A DNA stretch of 22,041 nt, from assembly GCA_047975295.1 (NCBI GenBank), contig JBKEDH010000175.1, positions 1-22,041 of the forward strand, written 5' to 3'. The notes beneath the pieces are model-generated. The model was not told the DNA's origin, ran no database searches, and was given only the letters and a program-made list of their open reading frames with translations. The position numbers were made by a program, and so were the translations under genes. The first letter of the stretch is position 1. The number at the start of each line of letters is the position of its first letter. This DNA is from JBKEDH01 sp047975295 (GTDB lineage: Bacteria > Bacteroidota > Bacteroidia > Flavobacteriales > Flavobacteriaceae). Below are positions 1 through 7,453 of this stretch, in pieces.

Positions 1-692
1 GAAACCGCTTAGGTATTATCAGAGGATGGGAATCCAACTGGTACGGAGGCAATGATTATGGAGATAAACTTGCCGAAGACGATAAAATAAGGAAATACGT
101 TCACGTACGTTTATCCAAAGCTAGTGTAAGCCGTGTTATTATAGAGCGTACACTTAAACTTGTAACCGTTACTATCACTACTGCCCGTCCCGGTATCATT
201 ATCGGTAAAGGTGGCCAAGAGGTAGATAAGTTAAAGGAAGAGCTTAAAAAAATAACCGGAAAAGAAGTTCAGATCAATATTTTTGAAATTAAAAGACCTG
301 AACTGGATGCATTTTTAGTAGCATCGAGTATTGCAAGACAAATTGAAAACAGGATTTCTTACCGTCGTGCAATAAAAATGGCTATTGCTGCTACAATGCG
401 TATGAATGCAGAAGGAATTAAGATTGAAATTAGTGGTCGTTTAAACGGTGCCGAAATGGCACGTAGCGAGCATTACAAAGAAGGTCGTATTCCTTTATCA
501 ACCTTTAGAGCCGATATCGACTATGCTTTGGTAGAAGCCCACACTACTTATGGTAGATTGGGAGTAAAAGTATGGATAATGAAAGGCGAAGTATATGGTA
601 AAAGAGAGCTTTCTCCACTTGTTGGTTTATCCAAAAAGCAAGGAAAAGGCGGAGCCGGACGTGGTAACAAACAACAACGTCGTAGAAAGTAA
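1..692 (+). CDS. rpsC: 30S ribosomal protein S3, 5' end missing
   Basis: Small-subunit protein at the mRNA entry region of the 30S head. The reading frame is open from position 3 and ends with TAA at 690-692. The fragment begins NRLGIIRGWESNWYGG, which in S3 normally follows about nine residues including the initiator Met, so only the extreme N-terminus lies outside the window. A KH-type RNA-binding loop, GIIIGKGG, is encoded at 192-215, and the C-terminal S3 domain follows (RADIDY, then GVKVWI). The tail is rich in Gly, Lys and Arg, as is usual for Bacteroidota S3. It lies 21 nt upstream of rplP, the standard S10-cluster order. An internal Met at 378 would give a shorter frame, but the conserved KH domain upstream excludes it as the start. 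Confidence 0.97.
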   Translation, partial: NRLGIIRGWESNWYGGNDYGDKLAEDDKIRKYVHVRLSKASVSRVIIERTLKLVTVTITTARPGIIIGKGGQEVDKLKEELKKITGKEVQINIFEIKRPELDAFLVASSIARQIENRISYRRAIKMAIAATMRMNAEGIKIEISGRLNGAEMARSEHYKEGRIPLSTFRADIDYALVEAHTTYGRLGVKVWIMKGEVYGKRELSPLVGLSKKQGKGGAGRGNKQQRRRK

Positions 693-713
693 TTTTTTAT
701 AAAGTAAAGAAAA

Positions 714-1133
714 ATGTTACAGCCTAAAAGAACAAAATTTCGTAAACAACAAAAAGGACGTATGAAAGGGATCTCGCAAAGAGGTCACCAACTTTCAAAC
801 GGAACTTTTGGTATAAAAGCATTAGATTCAGAGTTTATTACATCGCGCCAAATAGAGGCTGCCCGTATTGCTGCCACACGTTATATGAAAAGAGAAGGCC
901 AGTTATGGATTAAGATATTTCCAGACAAGCCTATTACAAAAAAGCCTCTTGAAGTACGTATGGGTAAAGGTAAAGGTGCCGTAGAATATTGGGTAGCTGT
1001 TGTTAAGCCGGGTCGTGTACTTTTTGAAATAGGAGGTGTGCCATTGGACATAGCTAAAGAAGCTTTGCGTTTGGCAGCACAAAAATTACCAGTAAAAACT
1101 AAGTTTATTATTGCTCGCGATTTCGAAGCATAA
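714..1133 (+). CDS. rplP: 50S ribosomal protein L16
   Basis: Large-subunit protein near the A-site tRNA and the peptidyl-transferase centre. At 139 residues it has the normal bacterial length. It starts MLQPKRTKFRKQQKGR and carries the L16 core MGKGKGAVEYWVAVVKPGR followed by LFEIGGV, typical of the L16/L10e fold. The start ATG at 714 follows the A-rich stretch taaagaaaa and has no Shine-Dalgarno sequence. The gene sits between rpsC and rpmC as in nearly all bacteria, so it is probably cotranscribed with them. Nothing is unusual in the coding sequence. Confidence 0.98.
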   Translation: MLQPKRTKFRKQQKGRMKGISQRGHQLSNGTFGIKALDSEFITSRQIEAARIAATRYMKREGQLWIKIFPDKPITKKPLEVRMGKGKGAVEYWVAVVKPGRVLFEIGGVPLDIAKEALRLAAQKLPVKTKFIIARDFEA

Positions 1134-1146
1134 TTTATTTGATATT

Positions 1147-1338
1147 ATGAAACAGTCAGAAATTAAAGAATTATCAGTAGCCGAGTTGCAAGAAAAACTT
1201 GGTGAAGTAAAAAAGAGTTATTCAGACCTGAAATTAGCTCATGCCATTTCTCCTTTAGAGAACCCAATCCAGTTGCGTACCGTAAGACGTACCGTAGCCA
1301 GGATTGCAACAGAATTGACTAAAAGAGAACTACAATAA
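1147..1338 (+). CDS. rpmC: 50S ribosomal protein L29
   Basis: Small helical large-subunit protein near the exit of the peptide tunnel, next to L23. The product is 63 residues and starts MKQSEIKELSVAELQEKLGE, the canonical L29 N-terminus (helical hairpin, Lys/Glu rich). I chose ATG 1147, not the upstream in-frame ATG at 1111, because 1111 lies inside the 3' end of rplP and would add 12 residues with no L29 similarity. Spacing is 13 nt after rplP and 12 nt before rpsQ, so translation is probably coupled or at least on one message. Confidence 0.95.
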   Translation: MKQSEIKELSVAELQEKLGEVKKSYSDLKLAHAISPLENPIQLRTVRRTVARIATELTKRELQ

Positions 1339-1350
1339 TTCTGCTAAAAC

Positions 1351-1608
1351 ATGGAAACAAGAAATTTAAGAAAAGAGCGTATAGGAGTTGTTACAAGTAA
1401 CAAAATGCAGAAGTCTATTGTGGTTTCTGAGGTTAAAAAAGTAAAGCACCCTATATATGGAAAGTTCGTGTTAAAAACAAAAAAATACGTTGCGCACGAC
1501 GAAAAGAACGATTGTAACATAGGAGATACTGTAAAGATCATGGAAACACGACCTTTAAGTAAATCCAAATGTTGGAGATTAGTTGAAATCATTGAAAGAG
1601 CTAAGTAA
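1351..1608 (+). CDS. rpsQ: 30S ribosomal protein S17
   Basis: Primary 16S rRNA-binding protein with an OB fold. The product is 85 residues, the normal length. It contains the family pattern RKERIGVVTSNKMQKSIVV near residues 6-24, then KHPIYGKF and the GDTVKIMETRPLSK segment that covers the S17 signature. It ends 2 nt before rplN. The start ATG follows an A-rich spacer. The antisense frame over the same positions is a shadow. Confidence 0.97.
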   Translation: METRNLRKERIGVVTSNKMQKSIVVSEVKKVKHPIYGKFVLKTKKYVAHDEKNDCNIGDTVKIMETRPLSKSKCWRLVEIIERAK

Positions 1609-1610
1609 TT

Positions 1611-1979
1611 ATGGTACAACAAGAATCAAGATTAAAAGTAGCAGATAACACCGGAGCCAAAGAAGTATTGACCATACGTGTTCTGGGTGGTACAAAAAGA
1701 CGCTATGCATCTGTGGGCGACAAAATAGTTGTTTCGGTAAAAGACGCAACACCAAACGGAAACATTAAAAAAGGAGCCGTTTCTACCGCAGTTGTAGTAC
1801 GTACTGTAAAAGAAGTAAGACGACCAGACGGATCGTATATCCGATTCGACGACAATGCATGTGTACTGTTAAACCCTGCGGGCGAAATGAGAGGAACACG
1901 TGTATTTGGTCCGGTGGCTAGAGAACTTCGTGATAAACAATTCATGAAAATCGTTTCATTAGCACCCGAAGTGCTTTAA
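1611..1979 (+). CDS. rplN: 50S ribosomal protein L14
   Basis: Large-subunit protein that contacts 16S rRNA at the subunit interface and is the docking site of the silencing factor RsfS in other bacteria. The product is 122 residues, the family norm. It begins MVQQESRLKVADNTGAKEV and has the L14 core with VGDKIVVSVKDA, then AVVVRTVKEVRRPDGS and the C-terminal FGPVARELRD. Only 2 nt separate it from rpsQ, and 12 nt separate it from rplX, which implies cotranslation. Confidence 0.98.
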   Translation: MVQQESRLKVADNTGAKEVLTIRVLGGTKRRYASVGDKIVVSVKDATPNGNIKKGAVSTAVVVRTVKEVRRPDGSYIRFDDNACVLLNPAGEMRGTRVFGPVARELRDKQFMKIVSLAPEVL

Positions 1980-1991
1980 ACAACTATTAAG

Positions 1992-2303
1992 ATGACAAAG
2001 CTTAAAATAAAAACCGGAGATACCGTACAAGTCATTGCCGGAGACCATAAAGGCGCCGAAGGCAAGGTACAAGTAGTATTAAAAGAAAAGAACAAAGCGA
2101 TTGTAGAGGGTGTAAACTTGGTAAAGAAACATACTAAGCCAAGTGCACAAAATCCTCAAGGCGGAATCGTAGAGAAAGAAGCCCCAATCCATATTTCCAA
2201 CTTATCGTTGTTAACCGCAAAAGGCGAAACAACCCGGGTAGGATACAGAATGGAAGGCGATAACAAAGTAAGATTTTCAAAAAAATCTAATGAAGTAATT
2301 TAA
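1992..2303 (+). CDS. rplX: 50S ribosomal protein L24
   Basis: Assembly-initiator protein of the 50S subunit, bound near the tunnel exit. At 103 residues it has normal length. An N-terminal KOW motif is visible: KIKTGDTVQVIAGDHKGAEG at about residues 4-23. It is followed by the VEGVNLVKKH segment typical of L24. It is 2 nt from rplE, so translational coupling is likely. Nothing in the sequence departs from the family. Confidence 0.97.
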   Translation: MTKLKIKTGDTVQVIAGDHKGAEGKVQVVLKEKNKAIVEGVNLVKKHTKPSAQNPQGGIVEKEAPIHISNLSLLTAKGETTRVGYRMEGDNKVRFSKKSNEVI

Positions 2304-2305
2304 TT

Positions 2306-2857
2306 ATGGCATATTCACCCAGACTTAAAGAAGAGTATAAAAGCAGAGTAATTGCGGCTCTTAGAGAAGAATTTGGCTATAACAATGTTATGCAAGTACC
2401 CAAACTAAAAAAGATAGTAATATCTAAAGGGGTAGGTGCTGCAGTAGCAGATAAAAAGTTAATAGACTACGCAGTAGAAGAGTTAACCACTATATCTGGA
2501 CAAAAAGCTATAGCAACCATTTCTAAAAAGGACGTTGCATCGTTTAAATTGCGTAAAGGTATGCCAATTGGAGCAAAAGTAACTTTACGTGGTGAAAGGA
2601 TGTACGAGTTTTTAGATCGTTTAGTAACGTCGGCATTGCCGCGTGTAAGAGATTTTAATGGTATAAAAGCAACAGGTTTTGATGGTAGAGGTAACTACAA
2701 CTTGGGTATTACCGAGCAAATTATATTTCCGGAGATAAATATCGATAAAGTTAACCGTATCTCGGGAATGGATATTACATTTGTAACCTCGGCAGAAACC
2801 GATAAAGAAGCAAAATCATTATTAACCGAATTAGGATTACCTTTTCAAAAGAACTAA
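2306..2857 (+). CDS. rplE: 50S ribosomal protein L5
   Basis: 5S rRNA-binding protein of the central protuberance. The product is 183 residues, close to the usual 178-184. Recognisable segments are PRLKEEYKSRVIAALREEF at the N-terminus, VPKLKKIVISKGVG, SFKLRKGMPIGAKVTLRG and the C-terminal MDITFVTSAETDKEAKSLL. It overlaps nothing and is followed after 3 nt by rpsN. In E. coli the S8 repressor site lies around the rplE start. I do not see an obvious copy of that structure here, but the 2-nt rplX-rplE junction leaves little room for one outside coding sequence. Confidence 0.97.
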   Translation: MAYSPRLKEEYKSRVIAALREEFGYNNVMQVPKLKKIVISKGVGAAVADKKLIDYAVEELTTISGQKAIATISKKDVASFKLRKGMPIGAKVTLRGERMYEFLDRLVTSALPRVRDFNGIKATGFDGRGNYNLGITEQIIFPEINIDKVNRISGMDITFVTSAETDKEAKSLLTELGLPFQKN

Positions 2858-2860
2858 GAC

Positions 2861-3130
2861 ATGGCTAAAGAATCAATGAAAGCCCGCGAGGTAAAAAGAG
2901 CAAAAACAGTAGCCAAGTATGCTGCTAAGCGCAAAGCTTTAAAAGAAGCAGGCGATTACGAAGCGTTACAAAAGCTACCTAAAAATGCATCTCCAATTCG
3001 TAAACATAATAGATGTAAACTAACAGGAAGACCAAGAGGCTATATGCGTACCTTTGGTATTTCACGTGTAACATTTAGGGAAATGGCCAACCAAGGTCTT
3101 ATTCCCGGAGTTAAAAAAGCAAGTTGGTAA
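2861..3130 (+). CDS. rpsN: 30S ribosomal protein S14, zinc-free (C-) form
   Basis: Small-subunit head protein. The product is 89 residues, the length of the long zinc-independent S14 class; the zinc-binding class is about 61 residues with two CxxC pairs. Only one Cys is present, in HNRCKLTGRPRGYMR at about residues 49-63, where C+ forms have paired cysteines. The C-terminal FGISRVTFREMANQGLIPGV followed by KKASW is the S14 signature end. It is 3 nt after rplE. The 72-nt gap to rpsH is the first sizeable spacer in the spc cluster and carries a hairpin. Confidence 0.96.
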   Translation: MAKESMKAREVKRAKTVAKYAAKRKALKEAGDYEALQKLPKNASPIRKHNRCKLTGRPRGYMRTFGISRVTFREMANQGLIPGVKKASW

Positions 3131-3154
3131 TATTATTTTAATAATCAGATTTAA

Positions 3155-3180
3155 GGTTCGGGCATTAACTCCCGAAAACC
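3155..3180 (+). other. Hairpin between rpsN and rpsH
   Basis: The arms TTCGGG (3157-3162) and CCCGAA (3171-3176) are perfect complements around the 8-nt loop CATTAACT. GG (3155-3156) and CC (3179-3180) can extend the stem across a two-A bulge. No T tract follows, so a terminator is unlikely. It lies 23 nt upstream of the rpsH start and could be a processing site or a protein-binding leader; the function is inference. Confidence 0.5.
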
Positions 3181-3202
3181 AAGATCGCAAAATCAATTCA
3201 TT

Positions 3203-3601
3203 ATGTACACAGATCCAATAGCGGATTATTTAACAAGAATTAGAAATGCGGTAAAGGCCAATCACAGAGTGGTTGAAATTCCTGCATCTAATTTAAAGAA
3301 GGACATCACTAAAATATTATTCGAGCAAGGATATATTTTAAGTTACAAGTTCGACGACTCTACAGTACAAGGCACTATTAAAATAGCCTTAAAGTATAAC
3401 AAAGAGACCAAAGAACCTGTAATCAAGAAGATTCAAAGAATAAGTAAACCAGGTTTACGTAAGTATGCAAGTTCAAAAGAGCTTCCCCGTGTTTTAAACG
3501 GTCTTGGTATTGCCATAGTATCTACTTCTCACGGAGTAATGACGGGCAAACAGGCCAAGCGCGACAATGTAGGAGGTGAAGTATTGTGTTACGTTTACTA
3601 A
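3203..3601 (+). CDS. rpsH: 30S ribosomal protein S8
   Basis: Primary 16S rRNA-binding protein of the 30S platform and, in E. coli, the translational repressor of the spc operon. The product is 132 residues. It begins MYTDPIADYLTRIRNAVKA and ends with the S8 signature SHGVMTGKQAKRDNVGGEV followed by LCYVY, where the family usually has GIMTxxxAR. The preceding spacer holds a GC-stemmed hairpin. Whether S8 binds it is not known from sequence. 12 nt separate it from rplF. Confidence 0.98.
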   Translation: MYTDPIADYLTRIRNAVKANHRVVEIPASNLKKDITKILFEQGYILSYKFDDSTVQGTIKIALKYNKETKEPVIKKIQRISKPGLRKYASSKELPRVLNGLGIAIVSTSHGVMTGKQAKRDNVGGEVLCYVY

Positions 3602-3613
3602 AAAGAAAAGAAT

Positions 3614-4156
3614 ATGTCAAGAATAGGTAATAACCCAGTAGTAATTCCAGATGGCGTTACAGTTGATATAAAGGACGGCGTAATTACGGTAAAAGGAAAA
3701 TTAGGCGAGTTAAGCCAACCTTTCGATACCGTGGACATTAAAGTAGAAGACGCCAACGTAGTAGTAACACGTAGCAACGATACAAAAAGCCAAAAAGCAA
3801 AACACGGTTTGTACAGAGCATTGATAAATAATATGATGCAAGGTGTTTCGCAAGGTTGGACCAAAGAATTAGAATTAGTAGGTGTAGGTTACAGAGCAAG
3901 CAACCAAGGACAAAAATTGGAGTTGGCTTTAGGATTTTCGCATGCAATCGTTATGAGTTTAGCTCCAGAAGTAAAGGTTGAAACCGTATCGGAAAAAGGT
4001 AAAAATCCAATAGTAAAACTTACATCGCACGATAAGCAACTTGTAGGCCAAGTAGCAGCAAAGATTCGTAGTTTTAGAAAACCAGAACCATACAAAGGAA
4101 AAGGAATTAAGTTTGTTGGCGAGGTGTTAAGAAGAAAAGCAGGTAAATCAGCGTAA
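3614..4156 (+). CDS. rplF: 50S ribosomal protein L6
   Basis: Large-subunit protein at the base of the L7/L12 stalk, near the sarcin-ricin loop. The product is 180 residues, made of the expected two tandem alpha-beta repeats. It starts MSRIGNNPVVIPDGVTVDI and carries the C-terminal signature KPEPYKGKGIKFVGEVLRRK followed by AGKSA. Several antisense frames cover it, but they contain no recognisable protein. It is followed by a 90-nt gap that ends in a 7-nt-phased array. Confidence 0.98.
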   Translation: MSRIGNNPVVIPDGVTVDIKDGVITVKGKLGELSQPFDTVDIKVEDANVVVTRSNDTKSQKAKHGLYRALINNMMQGVSQGWTKELELVGVGYRASNQGQKLELALGFSHAIVMSLAPEVKVETVSEKGKNPIVKLTSHDKQLVGQVAAKIRSFRKPEPYKGKGIKFVGEVLRRKAGKSA

Positions 4157-4201
4157 TGGTGTTTACGGTAGCAGGTTTTAGAATTGTATTTTAATTATAA
4201 G

Positions 4202-4246
4202 GTAAATCAAAAACCATAAACTGTAAATCAAAAATCGTAAATCAAG
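4202..4246 (+). repeat. Six 7-nt units ending at the rplR start codon
   Basis: Reading in 7-nt steps from 4202 gives GTAAATC three times (4202, 4223, 4237) with AAAAACC, ATAAACT and AAAAATC between them, then AAG and the rplR ATG. The left part of the same gap carries GTTTACGG (4161-4168), which matches the complement of CCATAAAC (4214-4221) at 7 of 8 positions, so an imperfect hairpin is possible. No Shine-Dalgarno sequence is present; the array is what lies where one would be. Confidence 0.75.
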
Positions 4247-4603
4247 ATGGCATTAACAAAACAAGAAAGAAGACTAAGAATAAAAAACAGAATACGCAAA
4301 GTTGTATCTGGTACAGAAGCCAGACCAAGATTAGCTGTTTTTAGAAGTAATAAAGAAATCTATGCTCAAGTTGTTAACGACTTAAACGGCGTAACAATAG
4401 CTGCGGCATCTTCCAGAGATAAAGATATCGATTCCAAAAATACAACCAAGGTAGAATTAGCTAAATTGGTGGGTAAATTGGTAGCCGAAAAAGCATTAAA
4501 AGCCGGAGTGGAAACCATTACTTTCGACAGAGGCGGGTACTTATATCACGGAAGAGTAAAATCATTAGCAGAAGGAGCTAGAGAAGCAGGACTTAAATTC
4601 TAA
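4247..4603 (+). CDS. rplR: 50S ribosomal protein L18
   Basis: 5S rRNA-binding protein of the central protuberance, partner of L5. The product is 118 residues. It starts MALTKQERRLRIKNRIRKV and shows the L18 features ARPRLAVFRSNKEIYAQVV and FDRGGYLYHGRVKSLAEGAR followed by EAGLKF at the C-terminus. The start ATG directly follows a heptad array and an AAG. 4 nt separate it from rpsE. Confidence 0.98.
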   Translation: MALTKQERRLRIKNRIRKVVSGTEARPRLAVFRSNKEIYAQVVNDLNGVTIAAASSRDKDIDSKNTTKVELAKLVGKLVAEKALKAGVETITFDRGGYLYHGRVKSLAEGAREAGLKF

Positions 4604-4607
4604 AATT

Positions 4608-5132
4608 ATGTTTCAAAAATATAAAAGTGCAGAGTTAGTAAAACCAGGAGGATTAGAATTGAAAGATCGTCTTGTTGGTGTACAAAGAGTTACAAAAGTA
4701 ACTAAAGGAGGTCGAGCCTTTGGTTTTTCGGCAATAGTAGTTGTAGGCGACGAAGCCGGTGTTGTAGGACACGGTTTAGGTAAATCGAAAGATGTGGCCA
4801 GCGCTATCGCAAAAGCGGTAGAAGATGCTAAGAAAAACTTGGTAAGAGTACCTATTAGAAAAGGAACTTTACCTCACGAACAAAAAGGAAAATATGGTGG
4901 TGCAAGGGTAAACATTATCCCTGCTGCTCCCGGTACCGGAGTAATTGCCGGTGGTGCTGTTAGAACCGTGCTTGAGGCCGTAGGCGTACACGATGTATTG
5001 TCTAAATCTCAAGGATCGTCTAACCCTCACAACGTAGTAAAAGCGACTTTCGATGCTTTATTACAGTTAAGAGATGCCAATACTATCGCAAGAGACAGAG
5101 GTATTACACTTGAACAAGTTTTTAAAGCTTAA
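4608..5132 (+). CDS. rpsE: 30S ribosomal protein S5
   Basis: Small-subunit body protein with roles in decoding accuracy and the mRNA helicase function at the entry channel. The product is 174 residues. It has an N-terminal double-stranded-RNA-binding-like domain (LKDRLVGVQRVTKVTKGGR, about residues 19-37; GVVGHGLGKSKDVASAIAKA, about 51-70) and a C-terminal S5 fold with NIIPAAPGTGVIAGGAVRTV. It lies between rplR and rpmD, the canonical order. Confidence 0.98.
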   Translation: MFQKYKSAELVKPGGLELKDRLVGVQRVTKVTKGGRAFGFSAIVVVGDEAGVVGHGLGKSKDVASAIAKAVEDAKKNLVRVPIRKGTLPHEQKGKYGGARVNIIPAAPGTGVIAGGAVRTVLEAVGVHDVLSKSQGSSNPHNVVKATFDALLQLRDANTIARDRGITLEQVFKA

Positions 5133-5144
5133 TAATTTAAAGAG

Positions 5145-5327
5145 ATGGCAAAAATTAAAGTAAAAAAAGTTAAAAGCGAAATAAACAAACCGCTTAGACA
5201 AAAAAGAATACTTGAATCTCTTGGATTAAGAAAGATTGGTCAAGTAGTAGAGCACAATGCCACACCAAGCATACTTGGTATGGTTGCTAAAGTTTCACAT
5301 TTAGTTTCTGTTGAAGAGACAAAATAA
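5145..5327 (+). CDS. rpmD: 50S ribosomal protein L30
   Basis: Small large-subunit protein near the 5S region. The product is 60 residues, the normal bacterial length. It has the family pattern KVKKVKSEINKPLRQKRILE, then SLGLRKIGQVVEHNATPSIL and GMVAKVSHLVSVEE. It lies 12 nt after rpsE and 12 nt before rplO. The identification rests on the short conserved core plus position. Confidence 0.95.
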   Translation: MAKIKVKKVKSEINKPLRQKRILESLGLRKIGQVVEHNATPSILGMVAKVSHLVSVEETK

Positions 5328-5339
5328 TACAACCAAAAA

Positions 5340-5792
5340 ATGGATTTAAGTAATTTAAAACCTGCCGAAGGTTCGGTAAAAAATCAAGGCAAAAGAGTAG
5401 GTCGTGGACAAGGTTCGGGAAAAGGCGGCACAGCTACCCGTGGGCATAAAGGTGCCAAGTCGCGTTCTGGTTACTCTAAAAAAGTAGGATTCGAAGGTGG
5501 ACAAATGCCACTTCAAAGACGGGTTCCTAAGTTTGGTTTCAAAAATATTAACCGTATAGAGTACCAAGGTATTAATTTAGATACCCTACAACAATTGGTT
5601 GACGATAAAAAAGTTAAGGACGTTGTGGATTTCGATACCCTGTTTACTAATCGTTTGGTACACAAAAACGATTTGGTTAAGATTTTGGGTAGAGGCGAAC
5701 TAAAAGCAAAATTAAAAGTATCTGCGCACAAGTTTACAGCATCGGCTAAAGCGGCTATCGAAGCTGCCGGAGGAGAAGCCGTAACCCTATAA
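5340..5792 (+). CDS. rplO: 50S ribosomal protein L15
   Basis: Late-assembly large-subunit protein. The product is 150 residues. The N-terminal third is the typical Gly/Lys/Arg-rich extension (GRGQGSGKGGTATRGHKGAK at about residues 22-41, then RSGYSKKVGFEGGQMPLQRR), and the C-terminus has a globular domain ending VSAHKFTASAKAAIEAAGG. It ends 12 nt before secY, so ribosome and translocon synthesis are linked on one message. Confidence 0.98.
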   Translation: MDLSNLKPAEGSVKNQGKRVGRGQGSGKGGTATRGHKGAKSRSGYSKKVGFEGGQMPLQRRVPKFGFKNINRIEYQGINLDTLQQLVDDKKVKDVVDFDTLFTNRLVHKNDLVKILGRGELKAKLKVSAHKFTASAKAAIEAAGGEAVTL

Positions 5793-5804
5793 GACCAAAA
5801 CAGC

Positions 5805-7151
5805 ATGAAATTCATAGAATCGATAAAAAATGTTTGGAAAATAGAAGAACTAAAAAACAGAATAATTCTTACAATTGGTCTGTTGTTAGTTTATCGTTTT
5901 GGTGCCCAGGTAGTATTGCCGGGTATCGATGCGGAACAGTTAAGTGGCTTGGCAAATAGCACAGAAGGTGGTATTTTAGGCCTGCTCAACGCTTTTACGG
6001 GAGGTGCTTTCGCAAATGCGTCTGTTTTTGCATTGGGTATCATGCCATACATTTCTGCTTCTATCGTAGTGCAGTTAATGGGAATTGCTATTCCATACTT
6101 GCAAAAGTTACAAAAGGAAGGAGCTAGTGGACAAAAGAAGATTAACCAAATTACACGTTGGTTAACCATTGCTATATGTTTGGTACAATCGCCGGCATAT
6201 TTAGCAAGTTTGCCAACTTTAGGTATTCCGGAATCGGCCTTTTTATTGGGTAACGGATTCTTGTTCTATTTCTCATCTATAACTATTTTAGTTACCGGTT
6301 GTATCTTTGCCATGTGGCTTGGAGAGCGTATAACCGATAAAGGTATTGGTAACGGTATTTCGTTATTGATTATGGTAGGTATTATAGCAACGTTGCCACA
6401 AGCATTTTTACAAAATGCAGCCAGTAGGATGGAAGGTAACAACGTGATGTTGATACTTTTTGAAATAGTACTTTGGTTCGCCATTATATTGGCTACGATT
6501 ATGTTGGTAATGGCAGTGCGTAAAATTGCTGTACAATATGCTAGAAGAACTGCCAGTGGCGGTTACGAAAAAAGCGCAGCAGCAGGTTCTAGACAGTATA
6601 TTCCACTAAAGTTAAATGCTTCTGGGGTAATGCCTATAATATTTGCTCAGGCTATTATGTTTGTACCGGGTCTAATAGGAGGATCTTCATTATTGGAAGA
6701 ATCTGCTGTTGGGACATGGTTGCAAACCAATTTTTCCGATATGTTCGGGTTTTGGTACAACTTGGTATTTGCGTTGCTAATTATAGTATTTACATATTTT
6801 TATACCGCAATTACAGTACCAACAAATAAAATGGCCGACGATTTAAAACGTAGCGGTGGTTTTATTCCGGGAATACGTCCGGGTGTAGAAACCTCGGAGT
6901 ATCTGGATAAAGTAATGTCGCAAATAACCTTACCCGGCTCTATATTCTTAGCGTTAATAGCTATTTTTCCGGCCATTATAGTTAAGATATTGAGTGTGCA
7001 ACAAGGTTGGGCATTGTTTTTTGGGGGGACATCACTAATTATTATGGTTGGTGTAGCCATAGATACCATGCAGCAAGTAAATTCGTATTTGTTGAACAGG
7101 CATTACGATGGCTTGATGAAAACCGGTAAAAATAGAAAAGCAGTAGCGTAA
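5805..7151 (+). CDS. secY: Preprotein translocase subunit SecY
   Basis: Channel-forming subunit of the Sec translocon in the inner membrane, working with SecE, SecG and SecA. The product is 448 residues with about ten hydrophobic segments, beginning RIILTIGLLLVYRFGAQVVL (TM1) and the plug-region sequence. Family motifs include ALGIMPYISASIVVQLMGI, then GERITDKGIGNGISLLIMVG and PGIRPGVETSEYLDKVMSQI (C5-loop region). It follows rplO as in most spc operons. Unlike Firmicutes, no adk or map gene intervenes before infA. The 76-nt 3' gap carries inverted GTTAG/CTAAC arms. Confidence 0.98.
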   Translation: MKFIESIKNVWKIEELKNRIILTIGLLLVYRFGAQVVLPGIDAEQLSGLANSTEGGILGLLNAFTGGAFANASVFALGIMPYISASIVVQLMGIAIPYLQKLQKEGASGQKKINQITRWLTIAICLVQSPAYLASLPTLGIPESAFLLGNGFLFYFSSITILVTGCIFAMWLGERITDKGIGNGISLLIMVGIIATLPQAFLQNAASRMEGNNVMLILFEIVLWFAIILATIMLVMAVRKIAVQYARRTASGGYEKSAAAGSRQYIPLKLNASGVMPIIFAQAIMFVPGLIGGSSLLEESAVGTWLQTNFSDMFGFWYNLVFALLIIVFTYFYTAITVPTNKMADDLKRSGGFIPGIRPGVETSEYLDKVMSQITLPGSIFLALIAIFPAIIVKILSVQQGWALFFGGTSLIIMVGVAIDTMQQVNSYLLNRHYDGLMKTGKNRKAVA

Positions 7152-7202
7152 ATTGGAAAATAGATGTTAGGAGTTAGAAAGAAGAATGTTTTTTACCAAT
7201 CG

Positions 7203-7223
7203 CTAACAACTAACTAACAACTA
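7203..7223 (+). repeat. Short CTAAC heptad array before infA
   Basis: Three 7-nt units (CTAACAA, CTAACTA, ACAACTA) end 4 nt before the infA ATG. The opposite word occurs upstream in the same gap: GTTAGGAGTTAG at 7166-7177 matches the complement of CTAACAACTAAC (7203-7214) at 10 of 12 positions. This allows an imperfect stem with a loop of about 25 nt. Confidence 0.6.
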
Positions 7224-7227
7224 TATT

Positions 7228-7443
7228 ATGGCAAAGCAAGCAGCAATCGAACAAGACGGAACAATTATAGAAGCATTATCAAATGCTATGTTTCGGGTAG
7301 AATTAGAAAACGGTCATGTGGTGACTGCACATATCTCTGGTAAAATGCGTATGCATTACATTAAACTTTTACCGGGCGATAAAGTAAAATTAGAAATGAG
7401 TCCTTACGATTTAACTAAGGCACGAATAACGTACAGATATTAA
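7228..7443 (+). CDS. infA: Translation initiation factor IF-1
   Basis: Occupies the A site during initiation and assists IF-2 and IF-3. The product is 71 residues and essentially one S1-type OB fold: MAKQAAIEQDGTIIEALSNA, then MFRVELENGHVVTAHISGKM, LLPGDKVKLEMSPYDLTKAR and ITYRY. This matches IF-1 along its whole length. It lies between secY and rpmJ, a common bacterial arrangement. Gaps on both sides hold heptad-phased sequence. Confidence 0.98.
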   Translation: MAKQAAIEQDGTIIEALSNAMFRVELENGHVVTAHISGKMRMHYIKLLPGDKVKLEMSPYDLTKARITYRY

Positions 7444-7453
7444 TTTTAAGTTG

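Noticed and set aside
378..692. Short 104-residue reading frame at the left end
   Set aside because: It starts at an internal Met of rpsC; the S3 frame is open upstream to the window edge.
1111..1146. Upstream in-frame ATG for rpmC
   Set aside because: It lies inside rplP, adds residues with no L29 similarity, and the canonical L29 N-terminus begins at 1147.
4202..4246. CRISPR-like direct repeats
   Set aside because: Units are 7 nt with no spacers and no cas genes; the pattern is a simple phased array.
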